Source: DASPFV01 sp035620975 (GTDB taxonomy: Bacteria > Acidobacteriota > Vicinamibacteria > Vicinamibacterales > 2-12-FULL-66-21). From it: a DNA stretch of 64,000 bases. A program made the position numbers and the translations under genes. The number at the start of each line of letters is the position of its first letter. The first letter of the stretch is position 1. The DNA is taken from positions 1 through 64,000 of the forward strand of contig DASPFV010000322.1 of assembly GCA_035620975.1 (NCBI GenBank), written 5' to 3'. The notes beneath the pieces were generated by a model. It saw only the letters and a program-made list of their open reading frames with translations. It did not search any database and was not told the origin of the DNA. Positions 9,967-18,225 of the stretch are shown here, piece after piece.

Positions 9967-11171
9967 GACTTCGATTCCTCCACTGTCCGAAGCGCCTGCT
10001 CGAGCAGGGTCATGCCCTCGGCAATCTCCGCCGGGCTGATCACGAAGGGGGGCAGCAGGCGGACCACGGTCTCCGACGTCCGGTTCACGAGCAGGCCCAG
10101 GCCGAGCGCCGCCTGAACGACCGGCGCGGCCGGCCGATCCAGATCGAGCCCCCACATCAGGCCCGCGCCGCGGACCTCCCGGACGCTCGGATGCCTCGAC
10201 GCGAGATCCCGGAGCTGCTGCTCCAGCACGCCGCCCACACGCGCGACGTGGTCCATCAGCCCGTTGTCGACGAGTTCTTCGAGGAACACCAGGGCCGCGC
10301 GGCACGCGAGCAGGTTCCCGCCGTACGTACTCCCGTGATCGCCGTACGACGCGGCGGCCGCGACCCGCTCGCTGAACACCGCTGCGCCGATCGGCACACC
10401 CGCCCCGAGCGCCTTGCCGAGAGCCATGAGATCGGGCTGCAGGCCCACGGCGGCGGAATAGAAGGGGCGCCCCGTCCGGCCGAGGCCCGACTGCACTTCG
10501 TCGGCGATGAGCAGGGCGCCGGTGCGCTCGCACGCTGCAGCGACTGCCTGGGCCATCCGCGCGGTCATCGGCCGGACCCCGCCTTCGCCCTGCAGGGGCT
10601 CGACCACGACAGCCGCCGTCCGTCCCGTCACGGCGCCGGCCAGGCCGTCCGTGTCGTCCCGGCCAATCCACTGCACGTCCGCCAGCAGCGGGCCGAAGGG
10701 TGCGCGGTAGTGCTCGTCCCAGGTCACCGAGAGCGAGCCCATGGTGCGGCCGTGGAACCCGTGCTCGAACGCCACGAACCGCGTCCGCTCGGGCTGACCC
10801 GCCCGGTGCCAGAAGCGCCGCGCGAACTTCAGGCACGCCTCCACCGCCTCGGTGCCGCTGTTGCAGAAGAACACCTTGGGCAGGCCCGAGAGCGAGGCCA
10901 GGCGCGCCGCCAGTTCACCCTGCAGCGGGTGAAAGAAGAGGTTCGACGTGTGGAGCAGCGTAGTGGCCTGCTCGGCGATCGCCGACGCGAGCCGCGGATG
11001 CCCGTGCCCGAGCGACGCCACGCCGACACCCGAGATGAGGTCCAGGTAGCTGCGGCCGTCCGCATCGAACAGCCGGCAGCCGCGCCCGCGCTCGAACACC
11101 ACCGGCCCGCGGCGGTAGACCTGAAGCACGTGATCGGTTTCGAGCGCGAATACGTTCGTCGCCAGGGTCAT
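9963..11171 (-). CDS. argD: Acetylornithine aminotransferase
   Basis: A 402-residue class III PLP aminotransferase that makes N-acetylornithine from the semialdehyde. Visible marks are the PLP-phosphate loop NSGTEAVEACLK, the LIADEVQSGLGRTG motif with the Asp that contacts the pyridine nitrogen, and the Schiff-base Lys in MALGKALGAGVPIGA. The GDHGSTYGGNLLAC segment is typical of the acetylornithine/succinylornithine branch. The ATG at 11171 overlaps the argB stop as ATGA and its own stop overlaps the argA GTG, so argB, argD and argA appear translationally coupled. Position in the arginine operon makes the biosynthetic assignment firm. Confidence 0.95.
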   Translation of the reverse strand: MTLATNVFALETDHVLQVYRRGPVVFERGRGCRLFDADGRSYLDLISGVGVASLGHGHPRLASAIAEQATTLLHTSNLFFHPLQGELAARLASLSGLPKVFFCNSGTEAVEACLKFARRFWHRAGQPERTRFVAFEHGFHGRTMGSLSVTWDEHYRAPFGPLLADVQWIGRDDTDGLAGAVTGRTAAVVVEPLQGEGGVRPMTARMAQAVAAACERTGALLIADEVQSGLGRTGRPFYSAAVGLQPDLMALGKALGAGVPIGAAVFSERVAAAASYGDHGSTYGGNLLACRAALVFLEELVDNGLMDHVARVGGVLEQQLRDLASRHPSVREVRGAGLMWGLDLDRPAAPVVQAALGLGLLVNRTSETVVRLLPPFVISPAEIAEGMTLLEQALRTVEESKS

Positions 11172-11992
11172 GCCGTGATCTCCGCCTGTGAGGGTGTGGT
11201 CGAGCCGCGGTACGTCAGCCGTGTTCCAGGGGCCTGCTCGAGCGGTCCGGCGGTGCGCCCCGAGACGATGGCCACTTCGCCGACGCCGCGGTCGAGCGCG
11301 CTGCGGCACGCGAGCAGCTTCGCGATCATGCCGGAGTGCGCAGCACCGGCGGCGGCCATTTCCTCGATGTCCTCGGCCGCGACCGTCGCGATAGTCCTGC
11401 CCTCTCGGTCCAGCACGCCGGCCGTGGTGCCCGCGACGATCAGTCTTGAGGCGCCGATGATGGCGGCGAGGTGCGCCGCCAGAACGTCCGCGTTGACGTT
11501 GAGCAGGCGGCCCTCGCGATCCACGCCGAGGCTCGCGACTATCGGAATGCACCGGAGGCGCACCAGATCGAGCAGCAGCGACGCTTCGGCCGCGTCTGGC
11601 TCGCCGACCAGACCCAGGTCCACCGTGAGGCCATCGACGGTCCGATGAGGGCGCGCGAGCGTCGCGAGCCCGATCCGGCCGTCGGCGCCCGTCAGGCCCA
11701 CCCCACGGCCGCCAGCTGCGCCGACGGCAGCTACGAGCGCCGTGTTGGTGCGGCCGGCCAGCACGTCCACGACTGCCTCGAGCGCCGCTGCATCGGTGAC
11801 GCGCAGGCCGTCGGCGAACACCGGTGACCGGCCGCGTGCCCGGAGCTCGCCGTCGATGGCTCGTCCCCCGCCGTGCACGACGACCAGCGGGCCGCCGGCC
11901 GACAGTCGCACGATCGCCGCCGCGACCGCCTTCAGCGCCGTGTCGTCGTCGAGGAGCTCTCCGCCGAGCTTGAGGACAGTGATGCCAGACAT
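11168..11992 (-). CDS. argB: Acetylglutamate kinase
   Basis: Phosphorylates N-acetylglutamate, the second step of arginine synthesis. The 274-residue protein has the amino-acid-kinase start VLKLGGELL, the substrate loop VVHGGGRAID, an ADGLRVTD segment and the NVNADVLAAHLA nucleotide-site segment. It starts close to the kinase core and lacks the long N-terminal helix that forms the hexameric arginine-inhibited rings in some bacteria, so feedback inhibition may be weak (inference). It begins 8 bp after argC ends; no clear Shine-Dalgarno is visible, so coupling to argC is likely. Its stop overlaps argD. Confidence 0.95.
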   Translation of the reverse strand: MSGITVLKLGGELLDDDTALKAVAAAIVRLSAGGPLVVVHGGGRAIDGELRARGRSPVFADGLRVTDAAALEAVVDVLAGRTNTALVAAVGAAGGRGVGLTGADGRIGLATLARPHRTVDGLTVDLGLVGEPDAAEASLLLDLVRLRCIPIVASLGVDREGRLLNVNADVLAAHLAAIIGASRLIVAGTTAGVLDREGRTIATVAAEDIEEMAAAGAAHSGMIAKLLACRSALDRGVGEVAIVSGRTAGPLEQAPGTRLTYRGSTTPSQAEITA

Positions 11993-12000
11993 CGGATCGA

Positions 12001-12996
12001 TCAGTTCAGCGCCGCGGTTTCGTCGAACCCGAAGGCGACGTTGAAGTTCTGGATGGCCTGCCCCGCTGCTCCCTTCACGAGGTTGTCGATACAGGCAGCA
12101 ATCACGAGCTGGCCGCCGGGCCCCACACGCCACCCGATGTCGCAGAAGTTGGTGTGAGCGACGTGCTTGATCTCAGGCAGATCGCTTCCCGTCAGCCGCA
12201 CGAACGGCGAGGCCTGGTACGCCTCTGTGAGCGCGCGCGCCACGCCGTCGGCCTCGACGCCCTGTCGGAGGCGCGCGTAGATCGTCTCGAAGATCCCGCG
12301 GTCGAGCGGCACCAGGTGCGGCACGAAGGTGACGGGCATGCCGAGCTCCTGCTCGATTTCGGCGCCGTGGCGGTGCGAGAACACCCCGTAGGCGGCGACG
12401 TTGCCGTGACACTCGGAGAAGTGCGTCCGCTCCGAGGGGGCTTTCCCGGCACCCGAGATCCCGGACTTCGCGTCGATGACGACGCCGGGCTCGAGCAGGC
12501 CAGCCGCGACGAGCGGCTGCAGCGCCAGCAGGGCCGCCGTCGGATAGCAGCCCGGACAGGCGACCAGACGGGCGTTGCCGAGCGCCTGCCGGTTCGCTTC
12601 GGTCAACCCGTAGGTCACCGGCACGCCGGGATCCGGCGAGTGGGGATACCAGCGCTCGCGGGCCTCCCGGTCACGGAGGCGGAAGGCGCCCGAGAGATCG
12701 AAGACCCGGACGCCCCGCGCGACCAGCGGCGGCGCCACGTCCGCGGCCAGCGTGTCCGGCAGGGCGAGGAACACGGCGTCGCTGTGCTGCGCGAGCCGGT
12801 CGAGATCGAACGGCTCGACAGAGTCGTTCCAGATCCGGGCGAGGGCCGGGAGCCGGCGCGCCGCGGTCGCCGCGCTGGAGCCCATGGCGAGGGTGACATC
12901 CGCGGACGGATGGCGCGCGAGGCGCCTGAGCAGTTCGACGCCCGCATAGCCGGTCGCCCCGGCAACACCCACACGGACGGAGGAATAACTATGCAT
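12001..12996 (-). CDS. argC: N-acetyl-gamma-glutamyl-phosphate reductase
   Basis: NADPH-dependent reduction of acetylglutamyl phosphate to the semialdehyde. The 331-residue protein begins with the NADP loop GVAGATGYAG at residue 9, has the catalytic Cys in ACPGCYPTAA, the GISGAGKAPSE segment and the catalytic-site HLVPLDRG. The ATG at 12996 is only 11 nt from a consensus-like -10 box, so the mRNA is predicted to be leaderless or nearly so. The first five codons coincide with an ARG-box-like sequence. It is the first gene of the leftward arginine operon and diverges from argR. Confidence 0.97.
   Translation of the reverse strand: MHSYSSVRVGVAGATGYAGVELLRRLARHPSADVTLAMGSSAATAARRLPALARIWNDSVEPFDLDRLAQHSDAVFLALPDTLAADVAPPLVARGVRVFDLSGAFRLRDREARERWYPHSPDPGVPVTYGLTEANRQALGNARLVACPGCYPTAALLALQPLVAAGLLEPGVVIDAKSGISGAGKAPSERTHFSECHGNVAAYGVFSHRHGAEIEQELGMPVTFVPHLVPLDRGIFETIYARLRQGVEADGVARALTEAYQASPFVRLTGSDLPEIKHVAHTNFCDIGWRVGPGGQLVIAACIDNLVKGAAGQAIQNFNVAFGFDETAALN
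12982..12995 (-). promoter_or_regulatory. Putative ArgR operator (ARG box) at the argC start
   Basis: On the minus strand this reads TGCATAGTTATTCC, close to the general ARG box TGnATwwwwATnCA. It shares the 11-mer TGCATAGTTAT with the site at the argR start. It covers the first codons of argC and would lie just downstream of the predicted transcription start, so bound ArgR would block the promoter. The assignment is by pattern only. Confidence 0.6.
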
Positions 12997-13007
12997 CAGA
13001 ACCCCTA

Positions 13008-13036
13008 TTTATACCGGAAGATGCGCCCCCAGTCAA
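13008..13036 (-). promoter_or_regulatory. argCBDAJ promoter (-35 TTGACT, -10 TATAAA)
   Basis: On the minus strand TTGACT (13036-13031) and TATAAA (13013-13008) are separated by exactly 17 bp, a near-ideal housekeeping promoter. The expected start of transcription is about 13001, leaving only about 5 nt before the argC ATG at 12996. Confidence 0.7.
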
Positions 13037-13057
13037 CTAATTGAGCCGTAAAGAGGT

Positions 13058-13085
13058 TTGAAGTTGCCCAGCGAGGGTGTATACT
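13058..13085 (+). promoter_or_regulatory. argR-argG-argH promoter (-35 TTGAAG, -10 TATACT)
   Basis: TTGAAG (13058-13063) and TATACT (13080-13085) are 16 bp apart. Transcription should start near 13092, 13 nt before the argR ATG, with no Shine-Dalgarno between. It lies back to back with the argC promoter; the two -35 boxes are 21 bp apart. Confidence 0.65.
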
Positions 13086-13095
13086 CATCGATCCG

Positions 13096-13109
13096 TGCAT
13101 AGTTATGAA
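13096..13109 (+). promoter_or_regulatory. Putative ArgR operator (ARG box) at the argR start
   Basis: TGCATAGTTATGAA fits TGnATwwwwATnnA and shares an 11-mer with the argC site. It spans the argR start codon (ATG at 13105) and sits just after the predicted transcription start, suggesting autoregulation of argR and arginine control of argG and argH. Confidence 0.6.
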
Positions 13110-13554
13110 AGCGGCCAGACAGGCAGCCATTCTGGAACTGGTTGAGCAGGAACCCATTACCAGTCAGGAGCGCCTTCGGGAGCGGCTGCGCGAGCGCGGG
13201 ATCGTGGCCACCCAGGCCACGCTGTCGCGCGACATCCGGGATCTCAGGCTGGTCAAGCGGGCGGCCGACGGCGCATACCGGCGCGGGGCGTCGGCCGAGG
13301 CCACAGAACCAGGTGGCGAGGCCGGGCTCAGACGAGCAGTGGAGGATTACCTCCGGCGCCAGGAGACGGTGGAGCAGATGATCGTGCTGAAGACGGATAC
13401 GGGGCAGGCGCAACCACTGGCGGTCGCGATCGATCGCTCGCGGCTCCCGGAGATCGTGGGGACCATTGCCGGGGACGACACCATTCTGGTCATCTGCCGT
13501 TCGGCGGCGCAGGCCTCGGCGCTCGCCGAGCGGCTGGACGCGATGAGGAGTTGA
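13105..13554 (+). CDS. argR: Arginine repressor
   Basis: A 149-residue ArgR/AhrC family regulator. The N-terminal winged helix-turn-helix includes VATQATLSRDIRDL (about residues 35-48). The C-terminal oligomerisation and arginine-binding domain contains the hallmark GTIAGDDTILVI. ArgR hexamers bind ARG boxes when arginine is high. Two ARG-box-like sites lie in the adjoining divergent promoter region, one over this gene's own start codon, so control of both arginine transcripts and of itself is expected. The ATG at 13105 gives the usual length but has no ribosome-binding site; a very short-leader mRNA is predicted. argG begins 4 bp after its stop. Confidence 0.96.
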   Translation: MKAARQAAILELVEQEPITSQERLRERLRERGIVATQATLSRDIRDLRLVKRAADGAYRRGASAEATEPGGEAGLRRAVEDYLRRQETVEQMIVLKTDTGQAQPLAVAIDRSRLPEIVGTIAGDDTILVICRSAAQASALAERLDAMRS

Positions 13555-13558
13555 GGCG

Positions 13559-14770
13559 GTGAGCCGCATTGTGCTGGCGTACTCGGGCGGGCTGGACACG
13601 TCGGCGGCCATTCCCTGGCTGCGGGAGCAGTTCGGCGCTGAAGTGGTGACCGTGACGCTCGATCTGGGCCAGGCGCACGAGCTGGCCGACGTCCGGGAGC
13701 GCGCGCTCGCGCTGGGCGCCGTGCGCGCGCACGTCATCGACGCCCGCGATGAGTTCATTCGCGAGTTCATCGTCCCGGCGCTGCAGGCGGGGGCGCTGTA
13801 CGAGGGGGGCTACCCCATGGCCACCGCGCTCGCCCGTCCGCTCATCGCCAAGCGACTGGTGCAGGTCGCCCGGATGGAAGCGGCCGCCGCCATCGCGCAC
13901 GGCTGCCGGGGCAAGGGGAACGATCAGGTACGGCTGGACGTCTCGGCGCGCGCGTTCGATCCCACGGTCCAGGTGATCGCGCCGGCCCGCCTCTGGAACA
14001 TGTCACGGGCGGAGGTGCTCGCCTACGCGCACGAGCGCACCCTGCCCATCCCACCCGCGGCGGAGAGTCCGTACAGCACCGATGCGAATCTCTGGGGGCG
14101 CTCGGTCGAGTGCGGGGCGCTCGAGGATCCCTGGCAGGAGCCGCCGGAGGAGATCTTCACGCTCACGCGCCGGCCGGCCGACTGCCCGGACGAGCCGGCG
14201 TACGTCGAGATCGAGTTCGACGCCGGCGCGCCCGTCCGCGCCAACGGTGTCGAGATGCCGCTGGCGGAGCTGATCGAGAGCATCGAGACGATCGCCGGGG
14301 CGCATGGCGTGGGCCGGATCGACATGATGGAGAACCGCCTGGTCGGCATCAAATCCCGTGAGATCTACGAGGCGCCGGCGGCCGTCCTCCTGCACGCGGC
14401 GCACCGCGAGCTGCAGACGCTGGTGATCGCCCGCGATCTCGAGCGGCTCGCCCACCAGCTCGCGCGCGCTTACGCCGATCTCGTCTACAACGGCCTGTGG
14501 TTCTCGCAGCTGCGCGAGGCCATCGACGCCTTCGTGCGCGCGATACAGCCGCGCGTCACCGGCGCGGTCCGGTTGAAGCTCTTCAAGGGTGGCTTTCGCG
14601 TGGTGGGGCGCCGGTCGCCGTTCGCCCTCTATGACCGCGATCTCGCCAGCTACGACGCCGGCGACAGCTTCGATCGCGGGGCCACGGAGGGCTTCATCAA
14701 GATCTGGGGCCTGCCCATCGAGACCGCGGCCCGGAAAGCCGCCGCGCAGCCGGCGCCGCTGGCGCGGTAG
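13559..14770 (+). CDS. argG: Argininosuccinate synthase
   Basis: Joins citrulline and aspartate with ATP to give argininosuccinate. The 403-residue protein starts with the ATP PP-loop AYSGGLDTS, followed by EGGYPMATALARPLIAK, the HGCRGKGNDQVR segment and SPYSTDANLWGRSVECG, all typical of the family. Length is normal. The start is a GTG at 13559, 4 bp after the argR stop, with GAGG upstream. It is second in the argR-argG-argH-sixA run. Confidence 0.97.
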   Translation: MSRIVLAYSGGLDTSAAIPWLREQFGAEVVTVTLDLGQAHELADVRERALALGAVRAHVIDARDEFIREFIVPALQAGALYEGGYPMATALARPLIAKRLVQVARMEAAAAIAHGCRGKGNDQVRLDVSARAFDPTVQVIAPARLWNMSRAEVLAYAHERTLPIPPAAESPYSTDANLWGRSVECGALEDPWQEPPEEIFTLTRRPADCPDEPAYVEIEFDAGAPVRANGVEMPLAELIESIETIAGAHGVGRIDMMENRLVGIKSREIYEAPAAVLLHAAHRELQTLVIARDLERLAHQLARAYADLVYNGLWFSQLREAIDAFVRAIQPRVTGAVRLKLFKGGFRVVGRRSPFALYDRDLASYDAGDSFDRGATEGFIKIWGLPIETAARKAAAQPAPLAR

Positions 14771-14776
14771 ACCGCC

Positions 14777-16225
14777 GTGGCCCACCTCTGGTCCGGACGT
14801 TTCGACGGCGATCCCGACGCCGGGCTCTTCCAGTTCGGTGCCTCGTTCCGGTTCGACCGACGGTTGTTCGTCGACGACGTGCGGGGAAGCGCGGCGTGGG
14901 CGGAGGCGCTTGCGCGGGCGGGCGTGTTGAACGCCGCCGACGCGGAAGCAATCCGCAGCGGGCTGCACGAGATCCTGCAGCGGGGCGCAGACCCGGCGTT
15001 CTTCGTGACGCCGGCCGCGCAGCAGGACGAGGACGTCCACGCGTTCGTCGAGCGCGAGCTGATCTCGCGCGTGGGCGAGGCCGGACGACGGCTCCACACG
15101 GGACGTTCCCGCAACGAGCAGGTCGCGCTCGACCTGCGTCTCTACCTGCGCCGGCGCGTGCCCATCCTCGAACGCGCGATCGTTGCGCTCGTCGGGGTGC
15201 TCGCCGATCAGGCGGGGCAGGCCGGGCCGGCCCTCATGCCGTCCTACACGCACCTCCGGCGGGCACAGCCCGTGCTCGTCGCCCACTTCTTCCTGGCGCA
15301 CGCCGCCGCCTTCCGCCGCGACTGCCGCCGCTTCGCCGTGCTGCGCTCGGACGCAGACGAGCTGCCGCTCGGCTCGGGTGCCATCGCCGGGACGAGCTAT
15401 GCGATCGACACCACGTGGCTCGCGCGCCGGCTCGGGTTCTCACGCGTCGTGCTGAACAGCATGGACGCCACCGGCGATCGCGACCTCGTGGCTTCCTTTC
15501 TCCACGCGGCGGCCCTGACCATGGTCCATCTCAGCCGGGTCGCGGAGGATCTGATCCTCTTCACGTCGGAGGAGTTCGCGTTCTTCGATCTCGCGGACCG
15601 CACGGCCACGGGCAGCAGCCTGATGCCGCAGAAGAAGAATCCGGACCCGCTGGAGCTCGTGCGCGGGAAGGCGGGCCGCGTCATCGGGCGCCTCGCGGGG
15701 TGGCTGGCAACCATGAAGGGGCTGCCAATCGGCTACAGCAAGGATCTGCAGGAAGACAAGGAGGCGCTCTTCGACGCCGAGGACACGCTGGCGGCCTCCC
15801 TCGAAGCGACGGCCTCCGTGCTGGCCGGCCTCTCCCTCGTGCGGGCGAACGCCGAGCGCGCGGCATCGGGCCTGCTGCTGGCGACCGATGTCGCCGATTA
15901 TCTCGTGGCGGCCGGCGTGCCCTTCCGCGATGCGCACGAAATCGTCGGCGCGCTCGTCCGGCGGCTCCTGCAGGAAGGCCGATCGTTCGAATCGCTCACG
16001 CTCGACGAATGGCGCGCGCACTCGCCGCTGTTCGGCCCGGACATCCGCGAAGCCGTCACGGCGGCAGCCTCGGTCGGCCGCAAGCGCACGCCGCAGGGCA
16101 CGCACCCGGACGCCGTCGCGACGGCGCTGGCCGAGACGCGCCGCTGGCTCACGGCCACGGACGAACACGGGCAGGCTGCCACGGACGAACACGGGCAGGG
16201 CGCTGCCACGGAAGAACACGGATGA
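14777..16225 (+). CDS. argH: Argininosuccinate lyase with a repeat-derived C-terminal tail
   Basis: Splits argininosuccinate into arginine and fumarate. The 482-residue protein of the fumarase/aspartase superfamily has HTGRSRNEQVALDLRL, the catalytic-region SYTHLRRAQP and the signature GSSLMPQKKNPDPLE. It starts at a GTG (14777), 6 bp after argG. Family proteins end near the equivalent of ETRRWLTA (about residue 459). Here about 23 further residues follow, with three copies of a TDEHG/TEEHG motif encoded by a CCACGGACGAACACGG-type DNA repeat that also supplies the stop codon. The tail is probably unstructured and dispensable. Confidence 0.96.
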   Translation: MAHLWSGRFDGDPDAGLFQFGASFRFDRRLFVDDVRGSAAWAEALARAGVLNAADAEAIRSGLHEILQRGADPAFFVTPAAQQDEDVHAFVERELISRVGEAGRRLHTGRSRNEQVALDLRLYLRRRVPILERAIVALVGVLADQAGQAGPALMPSYTHLRRAQPVLVAHFFLAHAAAFRRDCRRFAVLRSDADELPLGSGAIAGTSYAIDTTWLARRLGFSRVVLNSMDATGDRDLVASFLHAAALTMVHLSRVAEDLILFTSEEFAFFDLADRTATGSSLMPQKKNPDPLELVRGKAGRVIGRLAGWLATMKGLPIGYSKDLQEDKEALFDAEDTLAASLEATASVLAGLSLVRANAERAASGLLLATDVADYLVAAGVPFRDAHEIVGALVRRLLQEGRSFESLTLDEWRAHSPLFGPDIREAVTAAASVGRKRTPQGTHPDAVATALAETRRWLTATDEHGQAATDEHGQGAATEEHG

Positions 16226-16236
16226 ACACGGATTGC
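16155..16236 (+). repeat. CCACGGA(C/A)GAACACGG repeat cluster inside and after the argH 3' end
   Basis: Units of 16 bp start at 16155, 16179 and 16206, spaced 24-27 bp apart, followed by a partial unit ATGAACACGG. Units one and two are identical; the third differs by one base. The same 16-mer as unit three occurs on the opposite strand at 55667-55682, and a related sequence is near 31470. This is a dispersed intergenic repeat family that has run into the argH reading frame. Confidence 0.85.
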
Positions 16237-16286
16237 CGAGGGGTCGACGCGAGGCGAGCGGCGGGGCGCGACTGCCGGACCGTGAG

Positions 16287-16727
16287 ATGATGACACTCTT
16301 CCTCGTCCATCACGCCGACGCCGTCTCGCCGGCGGTCGACGCGCAGCGGCCGCTGTCGCCGGAGGGCCGTGCGCATGCCGAGGCGATCGCGCGGCGCGTC
16401 GCCGCGCGCGGGGCGGCGCCGGAGGTCGTGTGGCACAGCGGCAAGCTCCGCGCGCGACAGACGGCCGACGCGTTCTGGCGCGCCTGCAACCCCCTCGCGG
16501 ACTTCGCAGCCGTGAACGGACTCCAGCCCGACGATCCGCCCGAGCGCATCCGCAGCGTCATCGAGGGCGACGGCCGCAGACTCATGCTCGTCAGCCACAT
16601 GCCGCTCCTGCCGCGGCTGCTCTCGCTGTTGACGTCCGGCTCGTCCACGGAATTCCCGCCGCACGGCGTCGTTGCGCTGGAACTCGGGGAATCGGGCTGG
16701 CGGGAGCTCTGGCGCGAGGCGGGTTGA
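16287..16727 (+). CDS. SixA-like phosphohistidine phosphatase with altered RHG motif
   Basis: A 146-residue histidine-phosphatase superfamily protein of SixA type. The N-terminal catalytic motif reads LVHHADA (H8-H9), where most members have LVRHG/LVRHA, so the phosphate-binding Arg is replaced by His. WHSGKLRARQTA and the second catalytic His in LVSHMPLLP are conserved. SixA proteins remove phosphate from phosphohistidine in phosphotransfer proteins. Two adjacent ATGs (16287 and 16290) are possible starts; the ribosome-binding site is weak. It lies 61 bp after argH on the same strand and may share its transcript, but no link to arginine synthesis is evident. Confidence 0.85.
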   Translation: MMTLFLVHHADAVSPAVDAQRPLSPEGRAHAEAIARRVAARGAAPEVVWHSGKLRARQTADAFWRACNPLADFAAVNGLQPDDPPERIRSVIEGDGRRLMLVSHMPLLPRLLSLLTSGSSTEFPPHGVVALELGESGWRELWREAG

Positions 16728-16743
16728 AACGCATTGAGAGCCT

Positions 16744-18069
16744 TCAGGCTGACTCGCGGAGCGCCGTCGCGTGCTCCTGCAGGAGTGCCCATGCCCGCGC
16801 GACGTGTGCCTCGGTCGTGCGCAGGTTCCCGATGGCGAGCCGCAGCACGAACCGGTCGTGCAGCCGCGTGTGTGACAGGAAGACCTCGCCCGTGGCGTTC
16901 ACGGCCTCGAGCAGCCGCTCGTTGAAGCTGTCGTCGGCATCGGCCCGGAAGCAGACGACGCTGAAGGGGACGGGGGCGACGCGGACGAAGTCGGTGCTGG
17001 CGTCCACCCAGCCGGCGAAGAGTTGCGCCAGGCGCATGTGGTCCGCGAGCCGATCGCGGATGCCCTGCGCGCCGAAGTGCCGCAGCACCATCCACAGCTT
17101 CAGCGCCCGGAATCGCCGCCCCAGCTGTATGCCCGTGTCCATCAGGTTCCGCACGGGCGCGGCCTCCATCGTCCGCAGGTACTCGGGCGTGAGCGCAAAC
17201 GCCTCGCGCACCACGTCCATGCGCCGCGAGTAGAACGCGCTGAGATCGAACGGCGTGAACAGCCACTTGTGCGGGTTCACCACCAGGGAATCGGCCCCCT
17301 CGCAGCCGTCGAGGATCCATTCGAACCCTGGCACCATCGCGGCAACGCCGGCGTAGGCCGCATCGACGTGAAGCCACAGGTCGTGCGCCCGGGCGAGCGC
17401 CGCGATTTCAGCCACGGGATCCACGCTCGTCGTGGAGGTCGTGCCCACGGTCGCGACGACGGCGATCGGCAGCCAGCCCGCCGCCCGGTCCTCGTAGATC
17501 GCTGCTTCGAGCACGTCGGGCCTGATGCGGAAGTCGTCGTCAGCCTCGATCCGGCGGAGCGACTCGTGGCCGAGGCCGAGCAGGATCACGGCCTTGTCGA
17601 CGGACGAGTGGGCGTGCTCGGAACAGTACACGCGGAGGCGGGGCAGGTCGCTCCGTCCCGCGAGGCCCGCCGTGCGTACCTCCGGGACGGCCACCTCTCG
17701 CGCGGCCGCCAGTGCGTGCAGCGTCGAGATCGAAGCCGTGTCGTAAATCACGCCCTCGAACTGCGACGGAAGCCCCAGCAGCCGGCGGAGCCACCCGAGC
17801 GTGACCTCCTCCAGCTCGGTGGCGGCCGGCGACGTCCGCCAGAGCATTGCCTGCACGTTCAGGGCGGACGACAGGAATTCGGCGAGCACGCCGGGTCCGC
17901 TCCCGGAGATCGCGAAGTAGGCGAAGAAGCCGGGGTGGTTCCAGTGCGTGATGCCGGGCAGCAGGATCTGCTCGAAGTCCGCCAGGATCCGGTCGAACGG
18001 CTCGCCGGTCTCCGGCGCGTCGAGCGGCAGCGCGGATCGGATATCGCCCGGATGGACCCGCGAGAGCAC
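16744..18069 (-). CDS. Group II PLP-dependent amino-acid decarboxylase; true start unclear
   Basis: An aromatic-L-amino-acid/tyrosine/glutamate decarboxylase-type PLP enzyme. The PLP Lys is in NPHKWLFTPFD, and the Asp that pairs with the pyridine nitrogen in HVDAAYAG. THWNHPGFFAYF and NVQAMLWRTSPAATELE are close to the aromatic decarboxylase family. The coordinates begin at an in-frame GTG (18069), giving 441 residues, but family-like sequence continues upstream (DAFRRDAHRLADWIAEYF) to about 18200. No ATG, GTG or TTG exists there before the in-frame stop at 18250-18252; only CTG codons at 18216 and 18225. Either a non-standard start or a 5' frameshift is likely. The substrate cannot be fixed from sequence. 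Confidence 0.85.
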   Translation of the reverse strand: MLSRVHPGDIRSALPLDAPETGEPFDRILADFEQILLPGITHWNHPGFFAYFAISGSGPGVLAEFLSSALNVQAMLWRTSPAATELEEVTLGWLRRLLGLPSQFEGVIYDTASISTLHALAAAREVAVPEVRTAGLAGRSDLPRLRVYCSEHAHSSVDKAVILLGLGHESLRRIEADDDFRIRPDVLEAAIYEDRAAGWLPIAVVATVGTTSTTSVDPVAEIAALARAHDLWLHVDAAYAGVAAMVPGFEWILDGCEGADSLVVNPHKWLFTPFDLSAFYSRRMDVVREAFALTPEYLRTMEAAPVRNLMDTGIQLGRRFRALKLWMVLRHFGAQGIRDRLADHMRLAQLFAGWVDASTDFVRVAPVPFSVVCFRADADDSFNERLLEAVNATGEVFLSHTRLHDRFVLRLAIGNLRTTEAHVARAWALLQEHATALRESA

Positions 18070-18225
18070 CGGATAGAGATCGAGACTCGTGAAGTACTCG
18101 GCGATCCAGTCGGCCAGCCGGTGCGCGTCGCGCCGGAACGCGTCGGGGTCGACGTCGCCGAGATGCGGTTCGTCGGGGGAGGAGGCCCGCCGCTCGCGCT
18201 GGTTGCGACGTGTCAGGGTGTGCAG

